NCBI GenBank assembly: GCA_900109435.1
Contig: FNZT01000018.1
Location: 1-64,000 of the forward strand
Direction: 5' to 3'
From: Ruminococcus sp. YRD2003
GTDB lineage: Bacteria > Bacillota > Clostridia > Oscillospirales > Ruminococcaceae
DNA: 64,000 nucleotides
The position numbers were made by a program, and so were the translations under genes. A model generated the notes under the pieces. That model made no database searches. It was given only the letters and a program-made list of their open reading frames with translations, and was not told the DNA's origin. Shown here piece after piece: positions 26,625-36,700 of this stretch; position 1 is the stretch's first letter; every line of letters begins with the position of its first letter.

Positions 26625-27362
26625 CAGCACCAGCTCAAGCTGTTGTACGACTATTGGTTCACTCAGTTTGATTTTCCTGACAAGAACGGCAAGCCGTATC
26701 GGGCTTCTGGCGGTGCTATGGTGTGGAATGAGCAGTTAAAGCGTGAAATACCGCAATATTGGAGCATAGGCACTGTTAGTGATTGCGTTGAGAAAATATC
26801 AACAGGCTTAAATCCACGAGATAATTTCGTACTCGGCAATGGTAGCATAAGATACATTACTGTAAAAAACCTTACCACAACAGGTAGTTTGGATTTTTCA
26901 GGGTGTGACATGATAGATGAAAAAGCAAGAGCTATTGTCCACAGAAGATCGGATATTAGTGTAGGAGACATTCTTTTTGCAAGTATAGCACCTTTAGGAA
27001 GATGCTATCTTATTCAGCAAGAGCCTACCAATTGGGATATAAACGAATCTGTGTTTTCTATCAGAAGTAAAACAGATAAGATTACCCCTGAATACTTATA
27101 TCTTTTTTTCCAAAGCGATAGCTTCATACAGAAAGCAACAAATACTTCGACAGGAAGTATTTTCAAGGGCATACGCATAAACACTTTGCTTGATACCAAA
27201 ATGATTATTCCCAACTTACAAGTGTGTAGGAACTTTACAGAAGCAATAAAACCGCTTTTAGCTGAGATCAATAACAATTCTGCTGAAACAGCGAGACTAA
27301 CTGCTCTCCGTGACTGGCTCTTGCCAATGCTGATGAACGGTCAAGCTACCATATCTGATTGA
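26609..27362 (+). pseudogene. hsdS: Silent hsdS cassette: TRD2 half, inverted (A, second locus)
   Basis: The frame reads INDNLQHQLKLLYDYWFTQF...KPYRASGGAMVW (central conserved spacer), a target-recognition domain, and the conserved end LRDWLLPMLMNGQATISD. That is the second half of a type I specificity subunit. It lies on the plus strand while all restriction genes are on the minus strand, and it has no first half, promoter or ribosome site. Inverted cores at 26609-26624 and 27368-27383 flank it. Inverting it would fuse it in frame to the TRD1 half that starts at 27903, giving about 420 residues. Confidence 0.88.
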
Positions 27363-27903
27363 TACGATAAATTATCGTTTATCTTATTATTGCATTGAAT
27401 TTTTTTATCTATGCAGGATAAAACATCGACAATAGCATTTTGCATAGCTATATCGTGAAGATTAACAGTCGTGTTTCGTAGAGAATTAAGAGTAATTGTC
27501 CTCTGAGCAGCTCCGATAGCCATTTTATCTGCAATATAATAAAAGTCAGGGTTCAGCATTACATAGTATAAATATCTTGAATTAACCTTATCATTAGGCT
27601 TAAAAATAGCAATATGTCGCTGAAAAACAAATCTTTTATCAAAGTCGATAAATACTGGTTTTCCAAACGAGCCAACGACAGAATAAAGAATATCTCCGAT
27701 TCGAGCCTTCTTTTCCTCAGATAAGCTATCGTAATAGCTGTCAGGAACAAACATGGTGCCATTAAAATTTATCTGATTATCACCGTCAATATTTGAAATC
27801 GTAATGAACGGGACACCGCTTTGTGATTTAGGCGGTGGCAGATGATCGCCGTCTGAAATAGATTTACAACACTCAGACAGCTTTACTTTTTTATACTCCA
27901 TAT
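27341..27903 (-). CDS. hsdS: HsdS TRD1 half (A, second locus, truncated by inversion)
   Basis: About 187 codons starting MEYKKVKLSECCKSISDGDH; ATG 27903 has TGGAG ahead of it. It covers the first target-recognition domain and the start of the central spacer (IDKKIQCNNKINDNL). After the core at 27368-27383 it runs into the reverse side of the neighbouring cassette and stops (SYQSDMVA). It is therefore a half-subunit in the present orientation. Half-S proteins can dimerise in some type I systems, so a function without inversion is possible but not shown. The preceding gene on the same strand is the DUF262 protein, which ends about 30 bases upstream of this start. Confidence 0.85.
27368..27383 (-). 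repeat. hsdS inversion core, site b (element A)
   Basis: Minus-strand GATAAACGATAATTTA at the 3' edge of the silent TRD1 half. Its TRD1-side flank (CAATAATAA) matches site d, and its other flank (TCGTATCAATC) matches site c. Confidence 0.85.
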
Positions 27904-27932
27904 ACAATACTCCATAACGTGTCTCTGTATCA

Positions 27933-29786
27933 TTAAAGAGAGAAAATAAATTTAACAATTCTATCACTTGCTACATCAGTAGCATTTTCAATATCCTGCT
28001 TGCACCAATAAGGTTTAGTATCGTTCTCGTACCTCTTGACTAAGGCAGTTGCAACAGGATATTCGCTATCAATATAGCCTGTCTTATCGGAAAGCTTAGT
28101 AGACACCTTTGTTCTGAACCACTCGTTACCGATAGACCTGTTGATCTTTTCTTCAAGAAGTATTTTGTTGCCGAGCTTGTTGACTGTATCGTCAAACTCT
28201 TCCTTGCTGTCGATCTGGGCATCTTTTCTGATAGCATCAAGGTTTGCACCACTCTGAGGCATAATATGTTCTATGTCATACTTGCTGCCAAGAACGAATG
28301 TCAGCCCGTTTTCCTGAGCAAAAAGATACTCGTTCAGGTATACAAGCATATTCCTGTCATATTCAGACACATACTTCTTAATTTCGTCAGCTTGCCATTT
28401 CTCAGAGATATGCTTATCGAAATCAGCCTTAATATCCTGCACAGATACAGAGCTGTCAGCCATTTTAACTATCTCACCGAAAAGAAATGTCTTGAAAGTG
28501 CTGCTGGAATAGCCTATATCTACAAGCTCCAGTACAGTAAAAAGCCTTAACAGACAATTTGCAATTTCAATAACATCTTCTTCGGATATTTTGTCTGCAT
28601 CGAAACGGTGAAAATAGCTTGCTAAGAACAGCTTTGCATTATCATTAAACTTCAAAAGAACCTGAATAACAGGATAAGCCGACGCTTTCTTCCATATCTT
28701 TGCAATATTTATCATTTGATTGCATAGTCCGATAGGATCATTGAGAAGCTCTTTGTTGTCATCTGTAAAGTATCTTCTAAGACCTGGTGTTGTTACATTT
28801 ATTGAGCCGGTAGCTGTAACAATCTCATTGTTCTTGTTCTTTGCACGTTCAAAATACATCTGCTGCATAAGTATAGCATCAATATTGGCTATACCACTCT
28901 GCTTCAGCTCATCAATCAACTCGATCAGCTCTTTCCACAGCTTTGTAAATTCATCGCTGACCTTGCTCTTTTCCGCTTCGGCATAGAGCTTTGCTGAGAT
29001 AATATCAGAATCGTAAAGCGGTAATCCGTCAGAATTCAGAGAGTTAAACATGGTAATAGCCTGCTCAACCTGCCAGCTCTTTATCTCGATGACTTCACAG
29101 CTATCCGTCAGAGTTTTTGCAAAGCTGTTAAGCTGAGAATCCGAAAGCTCCTTTGCTCTATCATAGAAAAACTTGAAGTTTCTAAAAAAGTTCGTATACT
29201 TATTATCTTTCTGCTTACGGGGAATTTTAATAACTTTGGACTCTGCTTCGGCGTAGTCAACAGCACTCAGTATAGTTTGCAATTCTGTTTTATAAAGCTC
29301 GTTGATAGAATAATTCTCAATGATAGGCTCACTGTTACAGATAGCTCTGTCCGTTGCAATATCGGGATCATCTGGAATGTCCTCTGTTTCTGCCTTATAC
29401 AGAATACCCATGATCTTTCTGCGGCGCTCCTTAAGTCCTCTGCACAGATTCTCAGAGTCATCATCTTGACTTGTTGTGCCTATCGCTACATTGATACGAA
29501 CTAAAAGAGCTTTCATCAGCAACAGAAATGTTGTTGTTCTCTGCTGCCCGTCTATAAGCCCCAATACTGTATCGTCCTTTTGGCAGTTGATGATGATTGT
29601 ACCGAAGAAATATCTATCCTTACTGTCACTATCAATGAAGTCTGTAATATCCTGCCACAGCTTATCGCAGTTAGTGATAGACCATGAGTAAGGTCTTTGA
29701 TACTCTGGTATGGTAAATTTCGTATCTTCTTCTAATTTGAGATATGCACCGATTTTTCTGAGCTTTGGCTCAATACTCTTTGCCAT
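27933..29786 (-). CDS. DUF262/DUF1524 (GmrSD-like) protein
   Basis: A 617-residue protein. The DUF262 N-terminus has IPEYQRPYSW near 22-31 and GLIDGQQRTT near 75-84, the ParB/Srx-like signature of this family. An HNH-type DUF1524 motif, YDIEHIMPQSG, lies near 505 with GNKILLEEKINRSIGN after it. Proteins with this pair of domains include the GmrSD type IV restriction enzymes, which cleave modified DNA. Here the gene lies between the two hsdS loci and downstream of the inversion recombinase, all on one strand, so it may be expressed with the type I operon. Whether it restricts modified DNA or supports the type I system is open. Confidence 0.85.
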   Translation of the reverse strand: MAKSIEPKLRKIGAYLKLEEDTKFTIPEYQRPYSWSITNCDKLWQDITDFIDSDSKDRYFFGTIIINCQKDDTVLGLIDGQQRTTTFLLLMKALLVRINVAIGTTSQDDDSENLCRGLKERRRKIMGILYKAETEDIPDDPDIATDRAICNSEPIIENYSINELYKTELQTILSAVDYAEAESKVIKIPRKQKDNKYTNFFRNFKFFYDRAKELSDSQLNSFAKTLTDSCEVIEIKSWQVEQAITMFNSLNSDGLPLYDSDIISAKLYAEAEKSKVSDEFTKLWKELIELIDELKQSGIANIDAILMQQMYFERAKNKNNEIVTATGSINVTTPGLRRYFTDDNKELLNDPIGLCNQMINIAKIWKKASAYPVIQVLLKFNDNAKLFLASYFHRFDADKISEEDVIEIANCLLRLFTVLELVDIGYSSSTFKTFLFGEIVKMADSSVSVQDIKADFDKHISEKWQADEIKKYVSEYDRNMLVYLNEYLFAQENGLTFVLGSKYDIEHIMPQSGANLDAIRKDAQIDSKEEFDDTVNKLGNKILLEEKINRSIGNEWFRTKVSTKLSDKTGYIDSEYPVATALVKRYENDTKPYWCKQDIENATDVASDRIVKFIFSL

Positions 29787-29811
29787 AACAATAACCCTTC
29801 TTTCTGTTATT

Positions 29812-30795
29812 TCACCCTATATACTTTCTATGGGCAATCTTGACATTACTCTGCTTCACCATAGCATACTGCAATGTGGTATCTATCCGCCTATGACCGA
29901 GAAGCTGTTGAAGCTGCTCAATCGGCATACCCTTGTCGATTGCCATTGTAGCTAATGTACGCCTGAATTTGTGAGGGTGTGCTTTCTGTATGTTCAGGCG
30001 TTTACCGATTTTTCTGATTCTTACTTCCACACCGCCGATATTAAGACGTTTGTGCGGAGCTTTCAGCGATACGAAAAGAGCTTCATTATCGTCCGTCCTG
30101 CCGTCAAGATACTGCTTCAAATGCAGTTTGGTACGGGCATCAAAATAGACGATGCGCTCTTTATTGCCCTTGCCGAGAACAACGCACTCACGCTCCTCAA
30201 AGTCAATATCGGAACGGTTTAGCAGAACAAGCTCTCCGACACGCATACCAGTTGAAGCAAGCATATCAATCAACGCTAAATCACGCAAATCCGTACAATC
30301 ATCACGCATTTGCTCCAATGCTTCATCGGTATAGGTATCCTTGATCGTGCTTGTGGTCTTGATCTTATGTATCCTGCGTACAGGGCTTTTCATAATATAG
30401 TTTTCTTCTTCGAGCCAAGAGAAAAAGCTCGATAATATGCGCCGTATGTTATCTATTGTCACACGGCTTGAATTGTTTTCTTCCTGATAGCTTGTCAGGT
30501 ATTTTCTTAAATCATCAGTATCAATGTGCTTTACCTGTTTGCCAACAGCATCGAGCATATTGGTAATGGTCTTTTGATAGTATTTCAGTGATTTCTCCGA
30601 ACAGCCTTCTATCCGCTTAGACGAAATGAACGAGCCGACGATCTTATTGTTGCTATCTTCTTCTGTCTTATCGCAAGATACCGCAGTAATGCCAAAGAAA
30701 GCAATGTCCAGCACTTCCGATAGCTGTTCGAGCTGAAAATTATCCAACACCGACAGCATTTTCTGCATAATTTCGTTTTTGATCTCCTGTATCAT
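29812..30795 (-). CDS. Tyrosine recombinase next to hsdS (A)
   Basis: About 327 residues, start ATG 30795 with AAGGAG eight bases upstream (a TTG at 30801 is too close). It has the usual N-terminal SAM-like core-binding domain (EGCSEKSLKYYQKTITNML) and a catalytic domain with STGMRVGEL (Arg), GKGNKERIV (Lys), HPHKFRRTLAT (His/Arg), LLGHRRIDTTLQYA (His) and the tyrosine in the same C-terminal LQYA segment. It is strongly similar to 52047-53033 in element B. Flanking hsdS halves with inverted cores mark it as the probable invertase that shuffles specificity genes, as reported for other phase-variable type I loci. Confidence 0.9.
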   Translation of the reverse strand: MIQEIKNEIMQKMLSVLDNFQLEQLSEVLDIAFFGITAVSCDKTEEDSNNKIVGSFISSKRIEGCSEKSLKYYQKTITNMLDAVGKQVKHIDTDDLRKYLTSYQEENNSSRVTIDNIRRILSSFFSWLEEENYIMKSPVRRIHKIKTTSTIKDTYTDEALEQMRDDCTDLRDLALIDMLASTGMRVGELVLLNRSDIDFEERECVVLGKGNKERIVYFDARTKLHLKQYLDGRTDDNEALFVSLKAPHKRLNIGGVEVRIRKIGKRLNIQKAHPHKFRRTLATMAIDKGMPIEQLQQLLGHRRIDTTLQYAMVKQSNVKIAHRKYIG

Positions 30796-30889
30796 AGCCA
30801 ATTCTCCTTAGAATAAAATTCAAGAGAACGACTCCCAACGGCAGTCCCTTTTCATAGCTTCCGCCGTTGGAGGAAGATAGTGTAGTATT

Positions 30890-30904
30890 ATAAACGATAA
30901 TTTA
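30890..30904 (+). repeat. hsdS inversion core, site c (element A)
   Basis: ATAAACGATAATTTA, plus orientation, just past the stop of the intact hsdS. With site d it brackets the expressed TRD2 half. Confidence 0.85.
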
Positions 30905-30909
30905 TCGTA

Positions 30910-32142
30910 TCAATCGGATATGGTAGCCTGACCGTTCATCAGCATCGGTAAAAGCCAATCACGGAGAGCCGCAAGAGCTTGCGTTTCCGTTGGAATACCT
31001 GTTATTTTCATGAGCAGCGGTTGGATTGCCTTATCAAATCTCGCAAATACCTTTTGATCGTAGGGGAATTTATAAGACATACAATTATCTGGATCAATTC
31101 TTTTTCTACTTCCTGTTGAGGAGCTTGCGTTTTGAATTAGGTGAACAGAAAAAGCATCGCTGCACAGAAGTGAGTATAATGCATATACGCCTGTTTCTGT
31201 TGCTTTGACAGGTAAAAACTCAGTCGAACATATAGCGTTATCAGTAGAATCTATAATTAGCCAGATTCTTTTGAATTGAGGATTGAGTTTAGATACAAGA
31301 ACACTGTTATCAGGAACGACATACTTATTGCTTGCAATAGCTTCACCATCTTCTACCGCTGGGCTATGTGTATCATCAAATGCAGGAATACTGTAATGAT
31401 TGTAAGCTGTTCCTGCTTGTGGCATAACCGATTTCGCTTGTAATACCGCAATATCTGAAAGTGTGCTGACCTTCCAGCCTTTGGGGATTTCCCTTTGAAG
31501 TTCATCACACCACACCATAGCACCACCCGAAGCCCGATACGGCTTGCCGTTTTCATCGGGAAAATCGAACTGCGTGAACCAATAGTCATACAACAGCTTG
31601 AGCTGGTGCTGTAAATTATCGTTTATCTTATTATTGTATTGGATTTTTTTATCAATCGCACTCAAAACGGCAATTATTTTTCTTTGTATATCAATAGGTG
31701 GCACTTCTATATCAAACTCCTGCATAGCTCCAATGTAAAAGTGTTTTTGTACTCCACCTTCAGATATTTTCTTAATCCTGTTCTGAGTATGTGGATTGAT
31801 TAAGTAATAGTACAAGAAATCTGGCAAAAGCCGGCTTGAATCACATTTTATAATACCTACGCTTCGAGAAAAATCGAAATTAATTTTTTCATCTCTAATA
31901 ACTTGACATTTACCAATAGTACCGCAAGTAGCAATCACTATATCACCCGCAGCAAGTTTGGTACGCTTATGTATCCTATCAAACTCTGTAATAGAGATTC
32001 TTCTATCATCAGGTTTTATTATTATTCCGTTGCTCGTTATATTATTGTTATTCAGAAAATAATACTCTCCTGATAGATCTTCTTTAACCGAACCGTGTTC
32101 TCCGTCAGTGATGTTAATGCAGTACTCTTTCAGTTTACTCAT
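30910..32142 (-). CDS. hsdS: Type I restriction specificity subunit HsdS (A, intact locus)
   Basis: A 410-residue specificity protein. TRD1 (about 1-165: MSKLKEYCINITDGEHGS... VPPIDIQRKIIAVLSAIDKKI), central spacer INDNLQHQLKLLYDYWFTQF, TRD2 (about 210-385), and the conserved end LRDWLLPMLMNGQATISD. The start overlaps the hsdM stop by eight bases. The two TRDs set the two halves of the bipartite recognition sequence. The spacer contains inversion core d (31612-31627) and core c lies just after the stop, so its TRD2 half can be exchanged with the silent cassette. In the given sequence this gene is in the on configuration. Confidence 0.93.
   Translation of the reverse strand: MSKLKEYCINITDGEHGSVKEDLSGEYYFLNNNNITSNGIIIKPDDRRISITEFDRIHKRTKLAAGDIVIATCGTIGKCQVIRDEKINFDFSRSVGIIKCDSSRLLPDFLYYYLINPHTQNRIKKISEGGVQKHFYIGAMQEFDIEVPPIDIQRKIIAVLSAIDKKIQYNNKINDNLQHQLKLLYDYWFTQFDFPDENGKPYRASGGAMVWCDELQREIPKGWKVSTLSDIAVLQAKSVMPQAGTAYNHYSIPAFDDTHSPAVEDGEAIASNKYVVPDNSVLVSKLNPQFKRIWLIIDSTDNAICSTEFLPVKATETGVYALYSLLCSDAFSVHLIQNASSSTGSRKRIDPDNCMSYKFPYDQKVFARFDKAIQPLLMKITGIPTETQALAALRDWLLPMLMNGQATISD
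31612..31627 (-). repeat. hsdS inversion core, site d (element A)
   Basis: Minus-strand GATAAACGATAATTTA within the intact hsdS, encoding the spacer I-N-D-N-L. Confidence 0.85.
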
Positions 32143-33766
32143 ACTTCACCTTGCCTAACTGCTTCATAATCTCAGCTTGCAAAGCATTGCCCTCATCGAA
32201 GAATGATTGCAGCTCAGTCTTGAATGCCGACATTTTAGCTTCAAATTCCTCTTGTGTAAGCTCAACATACTCTATCTTGACATCAAAATACTGTCCTGCT
32301 GCGAGAGAATACTTCTTTGCGATTATTTCATCATAGGTGACTGCAACCGAGAAATCGTCCACAGCTTCTTTGTTGCGGAATGTTGTGATGATCTTCTCTA
32401 TCTCCTCCGGGCGAAGCCTGCGTTTCTGTAAATTGCCGTCCTTGTATTCCTCACCGAGCTTTGAAGCATCTATAAGCACTACCTTGTCAGCCGTTCTTGA
32501 ATTATCAAAGAACAGAACGGAAACATTAGTGCCTGTGTTTGCAAATACGTTTGAAGGCATACTTACAGCACCATATACGATATGATCTTCAACGAGCTTC
32601 TTGAGGACAGCACCCTCGACACTGCTCTTTGCGGTCAGAAATCCCGTAGGAACAACGATAGCACCCTTACCTGTCTTTTTCAGAGAGTTTACAACGTGCT
32701 GAATGAAGCAAGTGTAGATAGCCATACTCTCTTTTTTCTTTGCAGGGACTTTCGGAACGCCAGCCCAAAAGCGAGCCGAGTATTTCTTCTCTATATCATC
32801 TCTGGTATCTGAAAAATCCATTTTGAACGGCGGATTGGATACAACGAAATCAAACTGCCTGAGAGCCTGCCCATCATCACTCTTATGATACGGAGCAAGG
32901 AGCGTATCGCCCTGGATAGCGTGATCGAGCGAAGATACAAGACCGTTCAGTATCAGATTGAGTTTCAGCATCTTGTTACTGCGCTGAGAAATGTCCTGAG
33001 CGAAGATAGTACACCTGTCCTCACCGATCTGATGACCGAGAGCCATTAACAGCGTCCCCGTACCTGCTGAGGGATCGTAGCACTCTATGTTATGCAAGTC
33101 GGCATCATCACCGACCAAAAGCCTTGCCATAATGGTAGCGATAGCGTGAGGAGTATAGTATTCCGCATACTTACCGCCGCCTGCCGTATTGTAGTCCTTG
33201 ATAAGATACTCAAAGATAGCGGCAAAGAAGTCATAATGCTCCGAGAATGTTTCCTCAAAGGAGAAGTTTACGAGCTTGTCCACCAACGCACGGGCAAACG
33301 GCGCTCTCTGAGCTTCATCGGTAACGTATTGAGTGAGCCGTTCAAACAGCGGGATTTTTGTGTTCTGCGTGGTCTGAGTAGAGAATATATCTATATTCTT
33401 ATCTGCTATGTCGATCATCGTCTGGTCGAAAATAAGGTCAAAATCGCCCTTTGCCTGCTGATTCCACAGGTGCGAGATAAGGTGTTCGGGATTAAGACGA
33501 GGAATATCGGGATTCATCGTGTCGAACAAGTCCTCACGTTCATCTTCCGAAAGCTCCGAATAAGCGATCTCCCACTTTTCAGCCTTAGCGATACGCTCAT
33601 CGAGTTTCTTGATCTCATAGCCAAACTTATCATTCAGATACTTATACAGGAACACCTGAGTGATGATTTTATACTCATTACCGTCATTTCCCATACCATA
33701 GGTCTGGCAAGTTGATTTCAGTGAGTCGATAAGTGATATTGTTTTTTCTTTTATCTGCAAATCCAT
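32135..33766 (-). CDS. hsdM: Type I restriction methylase HsdM (A)
   Basis: A 543-residue N6-adenine methylase. The N-terminal helical domain is followed by YYTPHAIATIMARLL, S-adenosylmethionine motif I DPSAGTGTLL near 235, and the catalytic motif IV NPPF near 312. It pairs with HsdS to methylate the recognition site and with HsdR to restrict unmodified DNA. The gene lies 19 bases after hsdR and overlaps hsdS by eight bases. It is of a different subfamily from hsdM of element B (543 versus 502 residues, motif I DPSAGTGTLL versus DPCCGSGGMF), so the two elements carry unrelated type I systems. Confidence 0.95.
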   Translation of the reverse strand: MDLQIKEKTISLIDSLKSTCQTYGMGNDGNEYKIITQVFLYKYLNDKFGYEIKKLDERIAKAEKWEIAYSELSEDEREDLFDTMNPDIPRLNPEHLISHLWNQQAKGDFDLIFDQTMIDIADKNIDIFSTQTTQNTKIPLFERLTQYVTDEAQRAPFARALVDKLVNFSFEETFSEHYDFFAAIFEYLIKDYNTAGGGKYAEYYTPHAIATIMARLLVGDDADLHNIECYDPSAGTGTLLMALGHQIGEDRCTIFAQDISQRSNKMLKLNLILNGLVSSLDHAIQGDTLLAPYHKSDDGQALRQFDFVVSNPPFKMDFSDTRDDIEKKYSARFWAGVPKVPAKKKESMAIYTCFIQHVVNSLKKTGKGAIVVPTGFLTAKSSVEGAVLKKLVEDHIVYGAVSMPSNVFANTGTNVSVLFFDNSRTADKVVLIDASKLGEEYKDGNLQKRRLRPEEIEKIITTFRNKEAVDDFSVAVTYDEIIAKKYSLAAGQYFDVKIEYVELTQEEFEAKMSAFKTELQSFFDEGNALQAEIMKQLGKVKYE

Positions 33767-33785
33767 TGTTTATTACTCCTAATCA

Positions 33786-36700
33786 TTAAGCTGAGGGGTA
33801 TGTCGCATTGTACTGGCTAAGGTACTGAGAGGAAATTCTTGTCTGAATAAACACTCTGTCCTCTCTGGTCCCTCTAATACCCAATGTATCCATACCGTGC
33901 TTAATTTGTGACATTACGGTCTGCTCAAAATAAGCGTCTTTTTTGAGAATATCGTTACGGTCAAATACCTTTTGGTCAACGTCCGCTTTGATAGCTCTGA
34001 GGACTTCCATGATCGACTCGTCAAACTCTCCGATTATGGGGGAAAGTCCTTTTGCCTTTCTTTGAGCATTTTCTTCTCTTATCCTCTTATGCACTCTTGC
34101 GAATTTTGGATCACCGCTATATTTACGCATAAGAGCCTTATTCCGTTTCTGAAGCTCCGCCAACTTTTTGAGAACTTCATCTAATGCCTTTGAGCGTTCC
34201 GTGAACTCATGGACGGTATCGGCAGCGAAGCCGAACTCCTTGAATCTCTGCATAAACGCTTCTCTTATGGAGATAAATTCGGGATCGTCCTGGTCTATAT
34301 TTTCCGTAAAGGACTGTATTGTCCTGCGCCATTTTTCGTGGAACTCCTCTTTACTCATGAAGCCCATCTGCAATTCCTCATCACCGATCTTTGAGAAATT
34401 AAAGGTAATGTCCTGCATTGCTTCGTTGATAAGCTGTCTTGTGGAGTCATCGCTGTCAAAGGCTTCTTTTTGATTTATCGTGTCGATCTGTCGCTGAACT
34501 TCTCGTATCATTTCGGGAAGTCTTGTGATTTCGAGCTTTGCAAAGGCTTGTTTCAGCTCATCATCGCCAAAGGTGCGGACTACATTACAGCAGTCACGGG
34601 CAGAGATAAGCACTTTTTTCAGCTTAATAAGCTCCTGCTTGTCCTCTATCGTGGATATTTCGGAACTGAACTCCTCAACATTATCTGTGGTATAGTCAAA
34701 GAGAACTTGCCGTACCTCACGCATCTGCTGAACAAGAGCCTCTTTATCCTCTATGACCTGAGTGAATGTATCGGTAACATTAGCGGCACCTACCTCATTC
34801 GGATCATTAAACCTGTTCAGCTCTTTCAGGTACGCTTCATTGGTCTGCTCGAAATTGCTCTTAATATCGGCAAAATCTATAATATATCCATACTTATTGT
34901 CCTTGTATGGTCTGTTTACACGGGTGATAGCCTGCAAAAGATTATGGTCTTTCAGCTTTCTGCCGAAATACAGCCTTTTCAGCCGAGGAGCATCAAATCC
35001 GGTCAGGAGCATATTGAATACGATCAGTATGTCAATGGTCATATTCTTCTTGAAATCCTTGACGATCTGCTTTCTGGTGTCCTTATCATCACTATCGTGC
35101 AGGATCAATCCAGCCTTGAAATGCGAAGGGTGTGAAGAATCGGCATTCAGCTCACGCTGTACCTCGTCAAAGAAAGCATATATCTTTCGTGCCTGTTCAC
35201 TTGTTTCGCAGATAACCATACCGCCGAGCGTATCATCGCCCTGAATGGTACGGAAACGCTTCAAATCGCTGATGATATATCTTGTAAGTTCTTTGACATA
35301 GGAATCATGCTCAATGATCTGGTCACGCTTAATATCTTTTTTCTGCACAAGCGTTTCGAGCTTCTCATAGATAGCAGAGAGCTTTTCCTTATACTTTGTT
35401 TCAATATCCTCACGGATAATTTTCAAAGTATAGCCGTCCTGAATGGACTTATCATAATAATAGGTGTGGAAGTAGCTGCCGAATACCTTCCAAGACTCAC
35501 GCTCATCAGCTAACAGCGGAGTGCCTGTCAATGCGATTTTTATAGAGTTTTCATCTGCATCGAAAAGGTTAGCAAGGAAACTGCCTTTAGGATTATATCC
35601 TCTGTGTGCTTCATCAATAATGAAGATACGTTGTAAATTTGTAGCGTAGGACGGCAGAGTTACTCTTTCCTTATCCTCAGCAAAACGCTGGATATTGACA
35701 ACCGTGATCTCTTGCTGTCCGCTGTTGCCCTCCTGGGCTTGATTATTGCGGAACTGCTCCATAAGCTCTGCACGGCTATTAGCAGTCTTTACCACAAGTC
35801 CACGGGCTTCAAACTCCTGAGAAGCCTGTTCAAGCAGGTCAAGGCGGTCAACGATGAAATAGAACTTTGCTACTTTATTGTTCTGAGCAAAGTAATCGGA
35901 AAGAATATAGCTAAGATAATACGATAGTGCGGTTTTACCGCTGCCTTGCGTATGCCATACCACGCCGGACTTAACTCCCTCAGAGAGCTTTTCACGGATA
36001 GCAAAGGCAGCGAACATCTGCTGATACCGCATAATGTGTTTCTGATTGACTGTTTCAATCTTACCGTCAACCTCACGCTCCATATTCACATAAGCGATAC
36101 CATATTTCAGAATAAACAGCAGTCGCTCAGGAGAACACATGGAAGTGATGATACGGTTCGTAGGAGTATTGACGTTCAAATTTGTCTGATATTCGGGAGA
36201 AGTATGAATAACCTGATTGTTAAAGTCTTTCAGTATCTTCTTCTCGACTTCTGCATCAATAGCACTATATGGGTATTCTTTGATGAATGGTGCTACATCT
36301 TCATTCAGAGGGTTTTCTTCACGGAAACAGTTAAACGGCGCACTCTGTTTAGCTGCTGTACAGTAAAACGCACCCTGAATAGGCACAATACCGCCCTCGG
36401 CATCATACTCCATGTTATTGGAGAAGATCATAAGCTGAGTGATATTGATAAATCTACGGAATTTCTTGTTAGGGAAACGCTTTCTGTTCATACGTTCACT
36501 CTCAGCGACCATACCGCCGTGATTATTGGGCTTCTTGACCTCAATAAACACTAACGGCAAACCGTTCACAAAGAGCGTAATATCGGGGCGAAACTCATCT
36601 TGACCGTTCTTGCAAGTGAACTCCGCCGTACAATGGAACACGTTGTTACGGGGATTTTCAAAATCTATCAGCCGGATAGGAGAGGTTGATTTCAGACGAG

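Noticed and set aside
26609..27362. hsdS halves as decayed pseudogenes
   Set aside because: The frames are intact, end at exact inversion cores and fuse in frame with opposite halves, which indicates switchable cassettes rather than decay.
30890..30904. Core sites as simple terminators because of their AT-rich inverted form
   Set aside because: No GC-rich stem or T-run is present, and the four copies match hsdS spacer codons.
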